A stretch of DNA of 64,000 nucleotides from Gibbsiella quercinecans (GCF_002291425.1 NZ_CP014136.1:3348001-3412000); one strand, 5' to 3'. Shown: positions 8,347 to 19,734, numbered from the stretch's first letter. Program-made: numbers and translations. The notes: generated from the letters alone by a model not told the origin.

Positions 8347-10185
8347 TTAGTCATCCAGGAAGCTGCGAAGCACTTCCGAACGGCTTGGGTGGCGCAGTTT
8401 ACGCAGCGCTTTGGCTTCGATCTGGCGAATACGTTCACGGGTAACGTCGAACTGTTTACCGACTTCTTCCAACGTATGGTCGGTGTTCATATCGATACCG
8501 AAACGCATGCGCAGCACTTTCGCTTCACGCGCGGTCAGGCCGGCCAGCACATCGTGCGTTGCCGAGCGCAGGCTTTCAGAGGTTGCGGAATCCAGCGGCA
8601 ACTCGAGGGTGGTGTCCTCGATGAAATCGCCCAGATGTGAATCTTCGTCATCACCAATTGGCGTTTCCATCGAAATTGGCTCTTTGGCGATCTTCAGCAC
8701 CTTGCGGATTTTGTCTTCCGGCATCAGCATACGTTCAGCCAGCTCTTCCGGCGTCGGTTCGCGGCCCATTTCCTGCAGCATCTGGCGCGAAATACGGTTG
8801 AGCTTGTTGATGGTCTCAATCATATGCACCGGAATACGGATGGTGCGCGCCTGGTCGGCGATGGAGCGGGTGATCGCCTGGCGGATCCACCAAGTCGCAT
8901 AGGTGGAGAACTTGTAGCCACGGCGATATTCGAACTTGTCGACCGCTTTCATCAGGCCGATGTTGCCTTCCTGAATCAGATCCAGGAACTGCAGGCCGCG
9001 GTTGGTGTATTTCTTGGCGATCGAAATAACCAGACGCAGGTTAGCCTCAACCATTTCTTTCTTCGCCCGGCGCGCTTTCGCTTCGCCAATGGACATACGG
9101 CGGTTGATGTCTTTTACCTGCTCGATGGTCAGGCCGGTTTCTTCTTCGATCTGGCGCAGTTTCTGCAGGCTGCGCTGAACGTCTTCTTCAACGTCTTTCA
9201 GCTTTTCAGACCACGGTTTGGCCATCGCCAGCGCCGCTTCGAACCAGGCGTCGCTGGTTTCGTTGCTGGCGAACAGATTGACGAAGTTTTTCTTCGGCAT
9301 TTTGCACTGTTCAACGCACATCTTCATGATGATGCGTTCCTGGGTACGCACGCGATCCATCATGGTACGCATGCTGTTGACCAGGAAGTCGAACTGTTTT
9401 GGCACCAGGCGGAACTGTTTGAACACTTCCGACAGTTTCAGAATTTCTTCTGCGGAGCTGGCGTGGCTGCGGCCGTTTTTCTTGATGACCAGGCGAGTCG
9501 CTTCGTACTGATCGCGCAGTTCGGCGAACTTCTGGCGCGCCAGTTCCGGATCGATGCTGTTATCGTCGTCAGCATCGTCGTCGTCGTCTTCCTCTTCTTC
9601 GTCGTCATCTTGATCTTCGGTCGCCAGTTCCGAACCGATATGGGTGGCGGTGGGGGCGATGTCCTCTTCCGCGTTAGGATCGACGAAGCCGGTGATCAGA
9701 TCGGACAGGCGCGATTCACCTGCTTCAACGCGATCATACTGCTCCAGCAGATAGGTGATGGCTTCCGGGTATTCGGCGACGGAGCACTGCACCTGATTGA
9801 TACCGTCTTCGATACGTTTAGCGATGTCGATTTCGCCTTCGCGCGTCAGTAGCTCAACGGTACCCATTTCACGCATGTACATGCGCACCGGGTCGGTAGT
9901 ACGGCCGATCTCGGATTCAACGCTGGAAAGCACCTGGGCGGCCGCTTCTACCGCATCTTCATCGGTATCGGTGGTGTTCTCGGCCAGCATCAAATCATCG
10001 GCGTCCGGTGCTTCTTCCATCACCTGGATGCCCATGTCGTTGATCATCTGGATGATGTCTTCGATCTGGTCGGAGTCGACGATATCTTCCGGCAGATGGT
10101 CATTGACCTCAGCATAGGTCAGATAGCCTTGCTCCTTACCACGGGTGACAAGTAGCTTAAGCTGTGACTGCGGGTTTTGCTCCAT
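8347..10185 (-). CDS. rpoD: RNA polymerase primary sigma factor sigma-70
   Basis: Housekeeping sigma factor directing RNA polymerase to most promoters. It has 612 residues, one fewer than E. coli. Region 1.1 begins [20 protein letters not shown]; an acidic Asp/Glu-rich non-conserved region lies near 190-215. Region 2 ([39 protein letters not shown]) and region 4.2 helix-turn-helix ([19 protein letters not shown]) are intact. The frame is open 47 codons upstream, but the family start at 10185 has a GGAT ribosome site and is chosen here. It is the last gene of the rpsU-dnaG-rpoD operon. Confidence 0.98.
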   Translation of the reverse strand: MEQNPQSQLKLLVTRGKEQGYLTYAEVNDHLPEDIVDSDQIEDIIQMINDMGIQVMEEAPDADDLMLAENTTDTDEDAVEAAAQVLSSVESEIGRTTDPVRMYMREMGTVELLTREGEIDIAKRIEDGINQVQCSVAEYPEAITYLLEQYDRVEAGESRLSDLITGFVDPNAEEDIAPTATHIGSELATEDQDDDEEEEDDDDDADDDNSIDPELARQKFAELRDQYEATRLVIKKNGRSHASSAEEILKLSEVFKQFRLVPKQFDFLVNSMRTMMDRVRTQERIIMKMCVEQCKMPKKNFVNLFASNETSDAWFEAALAMAKPWSEKLKDVEEDVQRSLQKLRQIEEETGLTIEQVKDINRRMSIGEAKARRAKKEMVEANLRLVISIAKKYTNRGLQFLDLIQEGNIGLMKAVDKFEYRRGYKFSTYATWWIRQAITRSIADQARTIRIPVHMIETINKLNRISRQMLQEMGREPTPEELAERMLMPEDKIRKVLKIAKEPISMETPIGDDEDSHLGDFIEDTTLELPLDSATSESLRSATHDVLAGLTAREAKVLRMRFGIDMNTDHTLEEVGKQFDVTRERIRQIEAKALRKLRHPSRSEVLRSFLDD

Positions 10186-10342
10186 AAGACGGTATCCACA
10201 CTTCAGAGTATTTGGGTTGGTGTCGGTCGGCGAAACCGCCAACAATAGCATTTGGGGCGTTTTTGTTATAGCCGCGGCCCACCCTAGCGGCATTTTGTGG
10301 GGCTCGGCCCGCACACGTTTCGGCACTTAAGCCGTTTAATAT

Positions 10343-12091
10343 TCAGTTTTTCTTCGCCAGAACCTGGTTTAGCGAACGGACTTCTTCACGTTCTTCCGGG
10401 CTCAGGCCGCGCGTTCTTGCCTGCGCGATTAGTGTCTCCAGCCGGTGCTCCAGCACGGAGTCATACAGGCTGGCTAACGTATCCAAAAAGGTCTGTTCGA
10501 CCATGTCCTCGACGATCATATGGTTCCATGTCGCCAAGGTTTCAAGCTGTTGGCTGAATTTGTTGTCGCGATACAGCTCCAGCAACTGGCCAGTATTCAG
10601 GCCGGGCTGGGCCAGGCAGGTATGCACCAGCTCAACAAATAACGGCAAACCCGCCAGCTTGGCTTGCCCTAAACCTTCCAGTGAAGGAATAAGTGTAGCC
10701 AAGCGCGGATTTTGTACCAACAACCCTATCAGTATACGCATGGTTGTGCGTTTTAGCTGGGGCGCCTGATAAGTATTCGCATTTTCCGTCTGTTTGGGCA
10801 TCAGCTTGTCAAGCTGGCTGTCATCCAGCAGGCCCAGTTTGCTGCCCAATTGTTGGCGCAAATACAGGCGCAGCGTTTCACCCGGCACCTGGCCAATCAG
10901 CGGCAGCGCCAGCGCGCTCAGCTTGGCGCGGCCGTCGGGGCTGCTCAAATCCACCTGCGGCATCAGCGTTTCGAACAGGAAGGTGGAAAGCGGCTGCGCC
11001 TGCTCCATCCGTTGTTCGAAAGTGTCTTTGCCTTCCTTGCGCACCAATGTGTCCGGGTCTTCGCCGTCGGGCAAAAACATAAACCGCATCTGCCGCCCGT
11101 CGTTCAGGTAGGGCAGTGCGGTCTCCAGCGCGCGCCAGGCGGCTTCGCGGCCAGCCCGGTCGCCGTCGTAACAGCAGACGACGTTATCAGTGGCGCGGAA
11201 CAGCAGTTGGATATGGTCTGCCGTTGTTGAGGTGCCCAACGAAGCAACGGCGTAATTAATGCCGTACTGCGCCAGCGCCACCACGTCCATATAGCCTTCT
11301 ACCACCAACAGGCGCGAAAGCGTTGCGTTGCTCTGCTGCGCTTCATACAGGCCATAAAGCTGGCGGCCCTTGTGGAAAACCTCGGTTTCCGGCGAGTTCA
11401 GGTATTTCGGCACTCCGTCGCCCAGCACGCGCCCGCCGAAGGCGATAACCCGCCCGCGCTTATCGCGAATAGGGAACATCACGCGCTCACGAAAGCGATC
11501 GTAGGTGCGGCCCTGCTCGTTGTTGACCAGCATGCCCGCGTCGTTCAGTGCGCTGCGGTTTTCGGCATCACGGCCAAAGCGTTTTAAGGCGTTATCCCAA
11601 CCGGCCGGGGCAAAGCCGATGGCGAAATGGCGGATAACCTCTTCGCTCAATCCACGCTGTTGCAGGTAATCACGCGCCTGCTTGCCGTTGGGTTGAACCA
11701 ACGCCTGCTGATAGAATGCGCTTAGCTGTTCCATCAACTGGTAAAGGCTTTGGCGCTGATGGCGTTCTATCTGGCTGGGGCCGGTGCCTGCTTCGTACGG
11801 CACTTCCAGCCCGTGCATGGTGGCCAGCTCTTCGATGGTTTCGACAAAATCCAGCCTGTCGTAATTCATCAGAAAGTCGATGGCGTTACCGTGGGCGCCA
11901 CATCCGAAACAGTGGTAGAACTGCTTGTCGCCGTTAACGGTGAATGAAGGTGTTTTCTCATGATGGAACGGACAGCACGCATGGTAGTTCTTGCCTTGCT
12001 TTTTCAGCTTCACGCGGGCATCGATCAAATCGATGATGTCGGTGCGAGCCAGCAAGTCATTGATAAATACGCGTGGAATTCGTCCAGCCAT
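10343..12091 (-). CDS. dnaG: DNA primase
   Basis: Synthesises RNA primers for leading- and lagging-strand replication with DnaB helicase. It has 582 residues (E. coli 581). The N-terminal zinc finger is visible (CCPFHHEKTPSF ... HCFGCGAHG, ~40-65), followed by the Toprim catalytic domain (VVEGYMDVVAL, CYDGDRAGREAAWRAL, ~260-330) and a C-terminal helicase-binding domain. It lies between rpsU and rpoD; spacing to rpoD is ~157 bases, where E. coli mRNA is processed. Confidence 0.98.
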   Translation of the reverse strand: MAGRIPRVFINDLLARTDIIDLIDARVKLKKQGKNYHACCPFHHEKTPSFTVNGDKQFYHCFGCGAHGNAIDFLMNYDRLDFVETIEELATMHGLEVPYEAGTGPSQIERHQRQSLYQLMEQLSAFYQQALVQPNGKQARDYLQQRGLSEEVIRHFAIGFAPAGWDNALKRFGRDAENRSALNDAGMLVNNEQGRTYDRFRERVMFPIRDKRGRVIAFGGRVLGDGVPKYLNSPETEVFHKGRQLYGLYEAQQSNATLSRLLVVEGYMDVVALAQYGINYAVASLGTSTTADHIQLLFRATDNVVCCYDGDRAGREAAWRALETALPYLNDGRQMRFMFLPDGEDPDTLVRKEGKDTFEQRMEQAQPLSTFLFETLMPQVDLSSPDGRAKLSALALPLIGQVPGETLRLYLRQQLGSKLGLLDDSQLDKLMPKQTENANTYQAPQLKRTTMRILIGLLVQNPRLATLIPSLEGLGQAKLAGLPLFVELVHTCLAQPGLNTGQLLELYRDNKFSQQLETLATWNHMIVEDMVEQTFLDTLASLYDSVLEHRLETLIAQARTRGLSPEEREEVRSLNQVLAKKN

Positions 12092-12214
12092 AAGCCCTTA
12101 TTCGACTGCCTATAAACGAGAACAAGCCGCGCATTCCTTACGGAAAGCACGGCCTTCGTATACAACTACTCGGTCTGCGCTTATAAAACACGCGGTGGGG
12201 TTACCCCCAGGGAA

Positions 12215-12442
<228 letters not shown>

Positions 12443-12491
12443 TCAATAGAATTCGGTTTGTTGCTGGCCAAGCGCCAGCCTTTTCAAAATG

Positions 12492-12528
12492 GTGCGGAAT
12501 TTTACTCCAATGAGTGCTGCTTTGTAAA
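12492..12528 (-). promoter_or_regulatory. Candidate promoter for rpsU-dnaG-rpoD
   Basis: Minus-strand TTTACA (12528-12523), 18-bp spacer, TAAAAT (12504-12499). The predicted leader of ~60 nt contains a GCTGGC/GCCAGC hairpin before the rpsU ribosome site. The rest of the 300-base gap to tsaD shows nothing else I can name; I found no convincing LexA box here. Confidence 0.55.
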
Positions 12529-12731
12529 GCACCATGACAAATTCCTACCAGCCCATACCGTACTGGCGCACGCAATTTTGCAATGGCCGCCGATTATAGA
12601 CTAATCAGAAAAAATTGCTCGCTTTTAATCGGAAAAACATCTCGGCTACGCATCTGGCCCGTTGCGCTAGGGGCGGTAAACGGGCGCGGTTGTGCTAAAC
12701 TGGCGGCCGCCTGTGAATGATGGGAAATGTG

Positions 12732-13748
12732 ATGCGAGTACTGGGTATAGAAACGTCCTGCGATGAAACCGGAATCGCAGTGTATGACGATCGGGCCGGT
12801 TTGTTAGCTAACCAATTGTACAGCCAGGTGAAACTGCACGCGGACTACGGCGGCGTGGTGCCGGAGCTGGCTTCGCGCGATCACGTGCGCAAAACTGTGC
12901 CGCTGATTCAGGCGGCGCTGAAAGAAGCTAACCTGTCTGCCGCGGATATCGATGGCGTCGCCTACACCGCCGGGCCGGGCCTGGTGGGGGCGTTGCTGGT
13001 GGGCGCCACCGTTGGGCGCGCGCTGGCGTTTGCCTGGAATGTGCCTGCAGTGCCGGTGCACCATATGGAAGGGCACCTGCTGGCACCGATGCTGGAAGAT
13101 AGCCCACCGGCCTTCCCGTTCGTCGCGCTGTTGGTTTCCGGCGGCCATACCCAACTGATCAGCGTGACCGGCATCGGCCAATATACCCTGCTGGGGGAAT
13201 CGATCGACGATGCGGCCGGCGAAGCCTTCGATAAAACCGCCAAGCTGCTGGGGCTTGATTACCCCGGTGGCCCGATGCTGTCCAAAATGGCCCAGCAGGG
13301 CAACGCCGGGCGCTTTGTGTTCCCGCGCCCGATGACCGATCGCCCCGGGCTGGATTTCAGCTTCTCCGGCCTGAAAACCTTTGCCGCCAATACCATTCGC
13401 GGCAATGGCAGCGATGCGCAGACCCGCGCCGATATCGCCCGCGCGTTTGAGGATGCGGTGGTGGATACGCTGGCGATCAAGTGTAAACGCGCGCTGGATC
13501 AAACCGGGTTTACCCGGCTGGTGATGGCCGGCGGCGTGAGCGCCAACCGCACGCTGCGCGGCAAACTGGCGGAAATGATGCAAAAACGCGGTGGGGAGGT
13601 GTTTTACGCCCGGCCGGAGTTTTGTACCGATAACGGCGCGATGATCGCCTACGCCGGGCTGGTGCGCCTGAAAAGCGGCGGCATCAGCCCCACGCTTGGC
13701 GTTTCCGTCCGCCCCCGCTGGCCGCTGGCCGAACTGCCTGCGGTATAA
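12732..13748 (+). CDS. tsaD: tRNA t6A threonylcarbamoyl transferase subunit TsaD
   Basis: With TsaB and TsaE transfers threonylcarbamoyl from TC-AMP to A37 of ANN-decoding tRNAs. It has 338 residues with the ASKHA-fold Kae1 motifs: [15 protein letters not shown] at the start, metal-binding HHMEGH (~111-115), [20 protein letters not shown] and [10 protein letters not shown]. The start at 12732 rather than 12717 matches the family and has GGGAA seven bases upstream. It is divergent from rpsU as in E. coli. It is functionally linked to the neighbouring ileX, since t6A37 is found in tRNA-Ile. Confidence 0.97.
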   Translation: MRVLGIETSCDETGIAVYDDRAGLLANQLYSQVKLHADYGGVVPELASRDHVRKTVPLIQAALKEANLSAADIDGVAYTAGPGLVGALLVGATVGRALAFAWNVPAVPVHHMEGHLLAPMLEDSPPAFPFVALLVSGGHTQLISVTGIGQYTLLGESIDDAAGEAFDKTAKLLGLDYPGGPMLSKMAQQGNAGRFVFPRPMTDRPGLDFSFSGLKTFAANTIRGNGSDAQTRADIARAFEDAVVDTLAIKCKRALDQTGFTRLVMAGGVSANRTLRGKLAEMMQKRGGEVFYARPEFCTDNGAMIAYAGLVRLKSGGISPTLGVSVRPRWPLAELPAV

Positions 13749-13756
13749 GCCGCCAT

Positions 13757-13782
13757 GCAGGGCTGGCGAGCGCCGGCCCTGC
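13757..13782. terminator. Hairpin between convergent tsaD and plsY
   Basis: GCAGGGCTGGCG/CGCCGGCCCTGC stem with one T-G mismatch and a 2-base loop; only weak T-tracts on either side. Confidence 0.55.
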
Positions 13783-13785
13783 CGT

Positions 13786-14418
13786 TTACTTCTTGGTTTC
13801 TTCTTCCGGCGTTTCTGGCTTCTTCTTGCGCAGCTTATTCCAGATTTTTCCTTCCTGCCCACGCCACAGGCGCTGGATATTATCGTGATGGCGCATCAGG
13901 ATCAGGCAGGAGAGCATCGCCACCGGGAAGGTGAACTGCGGTTTGAACCACCAGACATAAAAGGGGGCGATCAGCGCGCTGATAATCGCCCCCAGCGAGG
14001 AATAGCCGCTGAGCAACACGGTCAGCAGCCAGGTGCCGGTCATCAGGCCGGTCAGATCCCAACCGATTGGCGCAATGGCGCCGAAGGCGGTGGCAACGCC
14101 TTTCCCGCCGCGGAAGTGGAAAAATATCGGGTAGATGTGGCCAAGGCAGGCGGCGATGGCCGTCAGGCCAAGGTACATCGGCGGTATTTCAAGCTCATAT
14201 GCCAGCCAGACCGGCAACATGCCTTTCAATATATCGAACACCAGCACCGATGCCGCCGCCAGGCGGCCGCCAATGCGCAGGACGTTAGTCGCCCCTGGAT
14301 TCCCTGAGCCATGTAAACGCGGATCGGGCAGCCTGGCGATCCGACATACCAGGATCGCGCTGGAAATAGAGCCACAGAGATACGCGAAGATAATCATGCC
14401 AAGCGCGGTAGCACTCAT
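13786..14418 (-). CDS. plsY: Acyl-phosphate glycerol-3-phosphate acyltransferase PlsY
   Basis: Inner-membrane enzyme that moves the acyl group of acyl-phosphate to glycerol-3-phosphate, the first step in phospholipid synthesis. It has 210 residues with several hydrophobic helices and PlsY motifs [21 protein letters not shown] and [10 protein letters not shown]. It ends with a Lys/Glu-rich cytoplasmic tail. The start at 14418 (MSATALGM) matches the family; the frame is open further upstream without support. Confidence 0.96.
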   Translation of the reverse strand: MSATALGMIIFAYLCGSISSAILVCRIARLPDPRLHGSGNPGATNVLRIGGRLAAASVLVFDILKGMLPVWLAYELEIPPMYLGLTAIAACLGHIYPIFFHFRGGKGVATAFGAIAPIGWDLTGLMTGTWLLTVLLSGYSSLGAIISALIAPFYVWWFKPQFTFPVAMLSCLILMRHHDNIQRLWRGQEGKIWNKLRKKKPETPEEETKK

Positions 14419-14525
14419 AACGCGGTTCCGTTTAATAATGGTCGTTTTGCTCGTAATATCTATGGATAATACGCATATTCCGCTGGAAGTGGTATCCGGC
14501 AAGGCTAAAAACAGAGAACGACGTG

Positions 14526-14885
14526 ATGGATATCGTATTTATTGAAGAACTTACTGTAATCACCACCATTGGCGTTTATGACTGGGAGCAGACCATCCGC
14601 CAGAAGCTGGTTTTCGATATCGAAATGGGGTGGGACAATCGCCGGGCGGCCGCCAGCGATGACGTAAACGACTGTTTGAGCTATGCCGATATCTGCGATG
14701 CCGTTGTCCAACACGTTGAGGGCGGGCGCTTTGCTTTGGTGGAGCGCGTCGCTGAGGAAATTTCTGAAATATTGCTTCAGCGCTTTAATTCCCCCTGGGT
14801 ACGTATTAAGGTCAGCAAGCCAGGGGCAGTGGCGCACGCTCGCAGCGTGGGCGTGATCATCGAACGGGGCACCCGCCCAGCGTGA
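14526..14885 (+). CDS. folB: Dihydroneopterin aldolase
   Basis: Converts 7,8-dihydroneopterin to 6-hydroxymethyl-dihydropterin plus glycolaldehyde in folate synthesis. It has 119 residues, matching E. coli Fol[21 protein letters not shown] at the start, [17 protein letters not shown] with the catalytic-site Glu, and the C-terminal lysine motif [12 protein letters not shown] directly before the ATG is not used here. It is divergent from plsY. Confidence 0.97.
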   Translation: MDIVFIEELTVITTIGVYDWEQTIRQKLVFDIEMGWDNRRAAASDDVNDCLSYADICDAVVQHVEGGRFALVERVAEEISEILLQRFNSPWVRIKVSKPGAVAHARSVGVIIERGTRPA

Positions 14886-14944
14886 TGGCCTGTCATGAAT
14901 GTGCAACTAACGGTAATTATTCTGCTCTGAATAGAGAATTGTTT

Positions 14945-14977
14945 AGCGGCAATGTATTGAATACTGCCGCTTTTTTA
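14945..14977 (+). terminator. folB terminator
   Basis: AGCGGCA/TGCCGCT stem with a 12-base loop followed by TTTTTATT. Confidence 0.85.
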
Positions 14978-15163
14978 TTGTTAGCCGTTACTATGCTTGT
15001 GTTAGTGGCTGGCGCGTAGCGCCAGCTTGCGGCCCTGTGGGCGTGCGGTTTAAGGTGCGCAAGGGGGGGCCGTCGGTTTTTTCCCGTGATGGGAAAGTAA
15101 TGCCGCCTTCTTCGGGGGCGGATTTTATGTTTCTAGCTGTAAATTTATGGGGTAGGCGCACAC

Positions 15164-15988
15164 ATGGCAGACATGCATTCACTGTTTGTGGCATTTGTTC
15201 TTGGGGTGGTTGAAGGGTTAACGGAGTTTTTGCCGGTATCGTCTACCGGGCATATGATCATCGTCGGTGAATGGCTTGGCTTTACCGGCGACAAAGCGAA
15301 AACCTTTGAAGTTATTATCCAGTTGGGTTCGATCCTGGCGGTCGTGGTGATGTTCTGGCGCCGTTTGTTCGGCCTGATCGGCATTCATTTCGGCGGCAAG
15401 CCAGTAGCGCATGAAGGGCATACGGCAGGGCGTTTGAAGCTGGGGCACATTCTGCTGGCGATGATCCCGGCGGTGGTATTGGGGTTGGTGTTCCACTCGG
15501 TGATTAAATCGCTGTTTGAGCCGCGCAACGTGATGTATGCGTTGGTCGTGGGGGGCTTCCTGCTGCTGGCCGCGGAATGGCTGAAGCCTAAAAAGCCACG
15601 TGCTGTTGGGCTGGATGACATTACTTACCGCCAGGCGTTCATGATCGGCTGTTTCCAGTGTTTGGCGCTGTGGCCTGGGTTCTCGCGCTCTGGCGCCACC
15701 ATTTCCGGCGGGATGCTGGTGGGCGTTAGCCGTTATGCGGCCTCTGAGTTTTCGTTCATCCTGGCGGTGCCGATGATGATTGGCGCCAGCGCGTTGGATG
15801 TGTACAAGAGCCTGGGGTTCCTTTCGCTGGCCGACGTGCCAATGTTTGCCGTTGGGTTTATCACCGCCTTCGTGGTGGCGCTGATCGCCATTAAAACCTT
15901 CCTGAAATTGATCAAGCGTATTTCGTTTGTGCCGTTTGCAATTTACCGCTTTATCGTGGCGGCTGCGGTCTACGTGGTGTTTATGTAA
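15164..15988 (+). CDS. uppP: Undecaprenyl-diphosphatase
   Basis: Inner-membrane enzyme that dephosphorylates undecaprenyl diphosphate to recycle the lipid carrier of peptidoglycan and O-antigen; also known as BacA for bacitracin resistance. It has 274 residues with multiple hydrophobic helices and the signature motifs [19 protein letters not shown] (catalytic Glu and His) and [16 protein letters not shown]. It is preceded by a ~190-base leader region after the folB terminator. Spacing and orientation match E. coli. Confidence 0.97.
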   Translation: MADMHSLFVAFVLGVVEGLTEFLPVSSTGHMIIVGEWLGFTGDKAKTFEVIIQLGSILAVVVMFWRRLFGLIGIHFGGKPVAHEGHTAGRLKLGHILLAMIPAVVLGLVFHSVIKSLFEPRNVMYALVVGGFLLLAAEWLKPKKPRAVGLDDITYRQAFMIGCFQCLALWPGFSRSGATISGGMLVGVSRYAASEFSFILAVPMMIGASALDVYKSLGFLSLADVPMFAVGFITAFVVALIAIKTFLKLIKRISFVPFAIYRFIVAAAVYVVFM

Positions 15989-16021
15989 GGCCAAACGGCA
16001 ACGCAAGGTGGCGTTGGCGGT

Positions 16022-16058
16022 AAAAAAAGCCAGTCAGGTTAGCTGACTGGCTTTTTTG
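16022..16058. terminator. Bidirectional terminator between uppP and cca
   Basis: AAAAAAAGCCAGTCAG / CTGACTGGCTTTTTT, a perfect inverted repeat with a 5-base loop and T-runs for both convergent genes. Confidence 0.95.
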
Positions 16059-16086
16059 CATTCAGGCCATTGGGGCCGCGCCGCCG

Positions 16087-17313
16087 TCAGGCCTGATTAG
16101 TTTTCCAGGCGGCCAACGCCTGCTGGCGCCGGCGCTTAAGCTCATCGCGGATCGCCGGCCCTTGCAGGCCGCTGGCTACCACCTCTTTCACTGAAACCGC
16201 ATTGGCAACCTGAAAGGCCGCGCGCAGATAGTCACCCTGCGGGTACGGGTTCTCTTCAAAACCGGTTCGGCCGCGGGCATCCGCCTCGCTGGTCAGGATC
16301 ATCTGCTCCAGCCGGTGCGGCTTGCGCCATACATCAATCACATCAAACAGTTTTAACAGGGTTTCCGGCCGCAACTTATCCACGGTGTGGATCAGATCGT
16401 GGTATTCCGCCACCAGCATCGCCAGATCGCGAATCGGGTTTGGCACGCGCAGCCGCTGGCATAGCGCCTCGACCAGTTTCACCCCGGCTGGGCCGTGGCC
16501 ATGGTGGTGCGGCCAAAACTGCTTCGGCGTCAGCCCTTTGCCCACGTCATGGCACAGGGCGGAAAAACGCACGTCCACTTCCGGGCTGAGGCGGCTGGCC
16601 ATTGCCAGCGTCATCAGCGTGTGGATACCGGTGTCAATTTCGGGGTGCCATTTTTCCGGTGCCGGCACGCCAAACAGCGCGTCGATCTCGGGGAACAGCA
16701 CCTGCAGAGCGCCGCAGGCGCGCAATACCTGGAAGTAAACCTGCGGGCTTTGGCTCTGCAATGCTTTTTCCGTTTCCTTCCACACGCGCTCGGCGGGCAG
16801 TGCGGAAAGTTCGCCGCCATCGGCCATGCTGCGCATCAGCGCCGCCGTTTCCGGCGCCAGGGTGAAGCCCAGATGGGCAAAGCGTGCGGCAAAGCGGGCC
16901 ACGCGCAGAACGCGCAGCGGATCTTCGCTAAAAGCATCGGAAACGTGCCGCAGCACCCGTGCGTTGAGATCTTGTACGCCGCCGTAAGGATCGATCAGTT
17001 CGCCTTCCGGCGCTTGGGCAATGGCGTTGATGGTCAGATCGCGCCGCTGTAGGTCTTCTTCCAGCGTGACGTCCGGCGCGGCGTAGCAGGTGAAGCCGGT
17101 ATAACCCTGGCCGGATTTACGCTCGGTGCGCGCCAGTGCGTATTCTTCATGGGTTTGCGGATTGAGGAACACCGGGAAGTCTTTACCCACCTGTTGGTAG
17201 CCCAACGCCAGCAGTTGCGCGGGCGTGGCGCCGACGACAACCCAGTCGCGGTCTACCACCGATAGCTTAAGCAGGCTGTCGCGGACTGCGCCGCCAACCA
17301 GATAAATCTGCAC
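16087..17313 (-). CDS. cca: tRNA nucleotidyltransferase / 2',3'-cyclic phosphodiesterase (CCA-adding enzyme)
   Basis: Adds or repairs the 3' CCA of tRNAs. It has 408 residues. The N-terminal nucleotidyltransferase head has VGGAVRD and the metal-binding DRDW pair, then the [10 protein letters not shown] and [16 protein letters not shown] motifs. The C-terminal HD domain carries LCHDVGKG and AEYHDLIH, consistent with the phosphodiesterase activity of enterobacterial Cca. The start chosen is GTG at 17313 ([12 protein letters not shown]), with CAGGAG seven bases upstream; the open frame to 17349 lacks a ribosome site. Confidence 0.95.
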   Translation of the reverse strand: MQIYLVGGAVRDSLLKLSVVDRDWVVVGATPAQLLALGYQQVGKDFPVFLNPQTHEEYALARTERKSGQGYTGFTCYAAPDVTLEEDLQRRDLTINAIAQAPEGELIDPYGGVQDLNARVLRHVSDAFSEDPLRVLRVARFAARFAHLGFTLAPETAALMRSMADGGELSALPAERVWKETEKALQSQSPQVYFQVLRACGALQVLFPEIDALFGVPAPEKWHPEIDTGIHTLMTLAMASRLSPEVDVRFSALCHDVGKGLTPKQFWPHHHGHGPAGVKLVEALCQRLRVPNPIRDLAMLVAEYHDLIHTVDKLRPETLLKLFDVIDVWRKPHRLEQMILTSEADARGRTGFEENPYPQGDYLRAAFQVANAVSVKEVVASGLQGPAIRDELKRRRQQALAAWKTNQA

Positions 17314-17492
17314 TGTTGCACTCCTGAAATTATCGCCGCTCTGCGCCACAGCTTACCTCAATTATCCGCACGGATAAAAACGCCGCAACGCCAGCCGTGG
17401 GTAACGGCCTGGCGCTCAGAATGCGAAAGCGGGATTGATGCTGGCCTGAACAAGGAGGGCGCCGAACCATGCCCCTGGCCAGCACAGGCCAG

Positions 17493-18113
17493 TCAGTTCA
17501 TCCAGCGATTGTTGTTTTTACGGCGCGGGATCAGGTGTGGCAACAGCAGCCCCAGCAGCAGGCCGACGCCTGCAACGCCGCCGCCGTACATAAACCATTG
17601 CAGGATAATGGTACGCTGTTTGTCATCAAGCTGCAGGTTAACCGCATTCACTTTTTTCTGCGCGACCACCAGTTGGTTTTTCAGATCCTGATTTTCCTGC
17701 TTCAGGCCGCTGATGATGCTATCGCTGGCGGCGACTTTTTCCTGCATTTCCGCTGTGCGCTGGTTCCAGCTGTTATCAATGTTCGTCAGCTTGTCGGTCA
17801 GGGTTTTTACCTGTTGTTCCAGTTCAGGCACGCGGGTGCGCAGGCTTGGCGTTTCGCTAAGCTGATCCAACGGGATCCAGATATTGCGGCCCTTGGCATC
17901 GCGGATCTGGCCGTAATGGGTTTCATTATTTACGCTTAACAGCGTGACTTCGTCGCCAGCGTTCAGCGTCCCGACAATGCGGTACTGATTGCCCGGGCCG
18001 CTATGGACGTAAGTGTTCAATTCATCAGAGATATAGCGCTTCTCTTCGGCGTGTGCACCCCAAGTGATGCTGAAGCTCAGCACAGCGAGGCAAATTAGGC
18101 GTAATTTCTGCAT
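17493..18113 (-). CDS. ygiM: YgiM, SH3-domain envelope protein (TIGR04211 family)
   Basis: Envelope protein of unconfirmed function. It has 206 residues: a signal peptide (~1-22, ending GAHA), a bacterial SH3 domain (~26-90, LNTYVHSGPGNQYRIVGTLNAGDEV), a coiled coil (~95-165), and a C-terminal membrane helix (~172-192) followed by a basic tail. This topology suggests an inner-membrane anchor with the SH3 domain in the periplasm. It is next to cca as in E. coli but separated by ~180 bases. Confidence 0.9.
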   Translation of the reverse strand: MQKLRLICLAVLSFSITWGAHAEEKRYISDELNTYVHSGPGNQYRIVGTLNAGDEVTLLSVNNETHYGQIRDAKGRNIWIPLDQLSETPSLRTRVPELEQQVKTLTDKLTNIDNSWNQRTAEMQEKVAASDSIISGLKQENQDLKNQLVVAQKKVNAVNLQLDDKQRTIILQWFMYGGGVAGVGLLLGLLLPHLIPRRKNNNRWMN

Positions 18114-18381
18114 TAGTTCATCGTTTCTGTGTGAATTTATGGAACGATAGTAGAGACTTCAGTGTGACGACGCAACGCTAAAACCGGAATGAGAACTGTC
18201 TTACTGTAGCGGATTCTGTGCGTTACGCCGCGTTTTACAGCGTAACAGGTTTTTTCTACAGTTTGCAGGCTTAAGCGCCAACGAATCGCGCTACTATAGT
18301 GCCAACGGTGCCTTTTCAGGCAGCATTCGGCCAGGGCAAGGCTCTGGCTGCAAATTTGTAACTTATTGGTGTAAAAGACAT

Positions 18382-19689
18382 ATGACCGTTGAAATAGAAC
18401 TGAAATTTATTGCCTCCGCGCAGGCTGCCGCCGGGTTGTCCGCACAGTTGGCCGCTTGGCCCCATCAGCATACCGCGCCGCAGAAACTCACCAATATTTA
18501 CTACGAGACGGCCGATAACTTCCTGCGCCGCCACGATATCGGGCTACGTATCCGCGGCTGTAATCAGCAGTATGAGATGACCATCAAAACCGCCGGCCGG
18601 GTGGTGGGCGGGGTGCATCAGCGCCCGGAATACAATGTGGCGATCGCCAGCCCTGAACTGGCGCTGGCTGAATTTCCGGCCGATATCTGGCCGCAGGGGT
18701 GCGATATCGGCGCATTGCAACAGGCGCTGCAACCGCTGTTCCGCACGGATTTCGTGCGTGAAACCTGGCTGATCGCGCTGGGGGAAAGCGAAATCGAGAT
18801 TGGCCTGGATCAGGGCGAAGTGCGCGCCGGCGAGCTGGCCGAGCCGATAGGCGAGATCGAACTGGAACTGAAACAGGGCAATACATCGGATCTACTGGCG
18901 TTGGCGCAGCAGCTGGCACAGCACGGCGGCCTGCGCCAGGGCAGCCTGAGCAAGGCGGCGCGTGGTTACCACCTGGCGCAGGGCAATGCGCCTTTCGCAC
19001 TGCGCCCGCTCAAAGTGCTGAAGCCAGCGGCGAAATCCAGCGTGGAACAGGGGATGATCGCGGCATTGGAGCTGGCGCTCAGCCACTGGCAGTATCATGA
19101 GGAGCTATGGCTGCGTGGCAACGCCGCGGCGCGCCCGGCCGTGCTTGACGCGATGGTGCTGGTGCGCCAGGCGCTGGTGATTTTCGGCGGCCTGGTGCCG
19201 CGCAAGGCCAGCACCGATCTGCGTGCCCGCCTGGCGGCGCTGGAGCCCCAACTGGAAGACCACAACGCCGAACCGCAGAGCCTGTGTTACAGCGCGGAGT
19301 ATCTGCAATGTAAGTTGGTGCTCACATCTTGGTTGCTGACCGGTGCCTGGCGGCCGTTTATCGACGCCAAAGCCCAGGCGAAACTGGATGGCTCCTTCAA
19401 ACGTTTTAGCGATGTGATGTTGGGGCGCTGCGCTGCCGAGTTGAAAGACGCGTTCAACCAACCGCTGACCGACGAAGACTATCAGGGGCAATTGCCGCGC
19501 CTGACGCGCCAGGTGGCCGCCTTTATGCTGCTTTCCGGCGCCTATGCCGACGCTGAAAGCGGCGCCTATATCGGCGCTTGGCGTGAGCTGCTGCGGGCGG
19601 TGGCGGAACGGCGCCAGGGGAGTTATGAAAACAGCCGTAAACTGGCCCTGTCCCAGGCGCCGTTCTGGTTAAACGGCGCCGTTCGTTAA
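18382..19689 (+). CDS. ygiF: Inorganic triphosphatase, CYTH-CHAD protein
   Basis: Hydrolyses inorganic tripolyphosphate. It has 435 residues. The N-terminal CYTH tunnel domain begins with the hallmark EIELKF and carries further acidic/basic strand motifs (YYETADNFLRRHDIGLRIR, PIGEIELELK). The C-terminal half is a His/Arg-rich helical CHAD domain, thought to bind polyphosphate. It is upstream of glnE with a 45-base gap, probably one transcript as in E. coli. Confidence 0.93.
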   Translation: MTVEIELKFIASAQAAAGLSAQLAAWPHQHTAPQKLTNIYYETADNFLRRHDIGLRIRGCNQQYEMTIKTAGRVVGGVHQRPEYNVAIASPELALAEFPADIWPQGCDIGALQQALQPLFRTDFVRETWLIALGESEIEIGLDQGEVRAGELAEPIGEIELELKQGNTSDLLALAQQLAQHGGLRQGSLSKAARGYHLAQGNAPFALRPLKVLKPAAKSSVEQGMIAALELALSHWQYHEELWLRGNAAARPAVLDAMVLVRQALVIFGGLVPRKASTDLRARLAALEPQLEDHNAEPQSLCYSAEYLQCKLVLTSWLLTGAWRPFIDAKAQAKLDGSFKRFSDVMLGRCAAELKDAFNQPLTDEDYQGQLPRLTRQVAAFMLLSGAYADAESGAYIGAWRELLRAVAERRQGSYENSRKLALSQAPFWLNGAVR

Positions 19690-19734
19690 TGATACCCGGC
19701 CCGCTGCGGCGGGCCATCGCACGGATGATTGATT

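Noticed and set aside
8824-9852. A 342-codon open frame opposite rpoD
   Set aside because: It lies wholly antisense to conserved sigma-70 sequence, has a Phe-rich low-complexity composition, and has no recognisable domain. The same applies to other long antisense frames over tsaD, ribB, parC and ftsP.
10186-10326. Longer rpoD start adding 47 residues
   Set aside because: The upstream residues do not belong to the conserved sigma-70 N-terminus, and 10185 has the family start.
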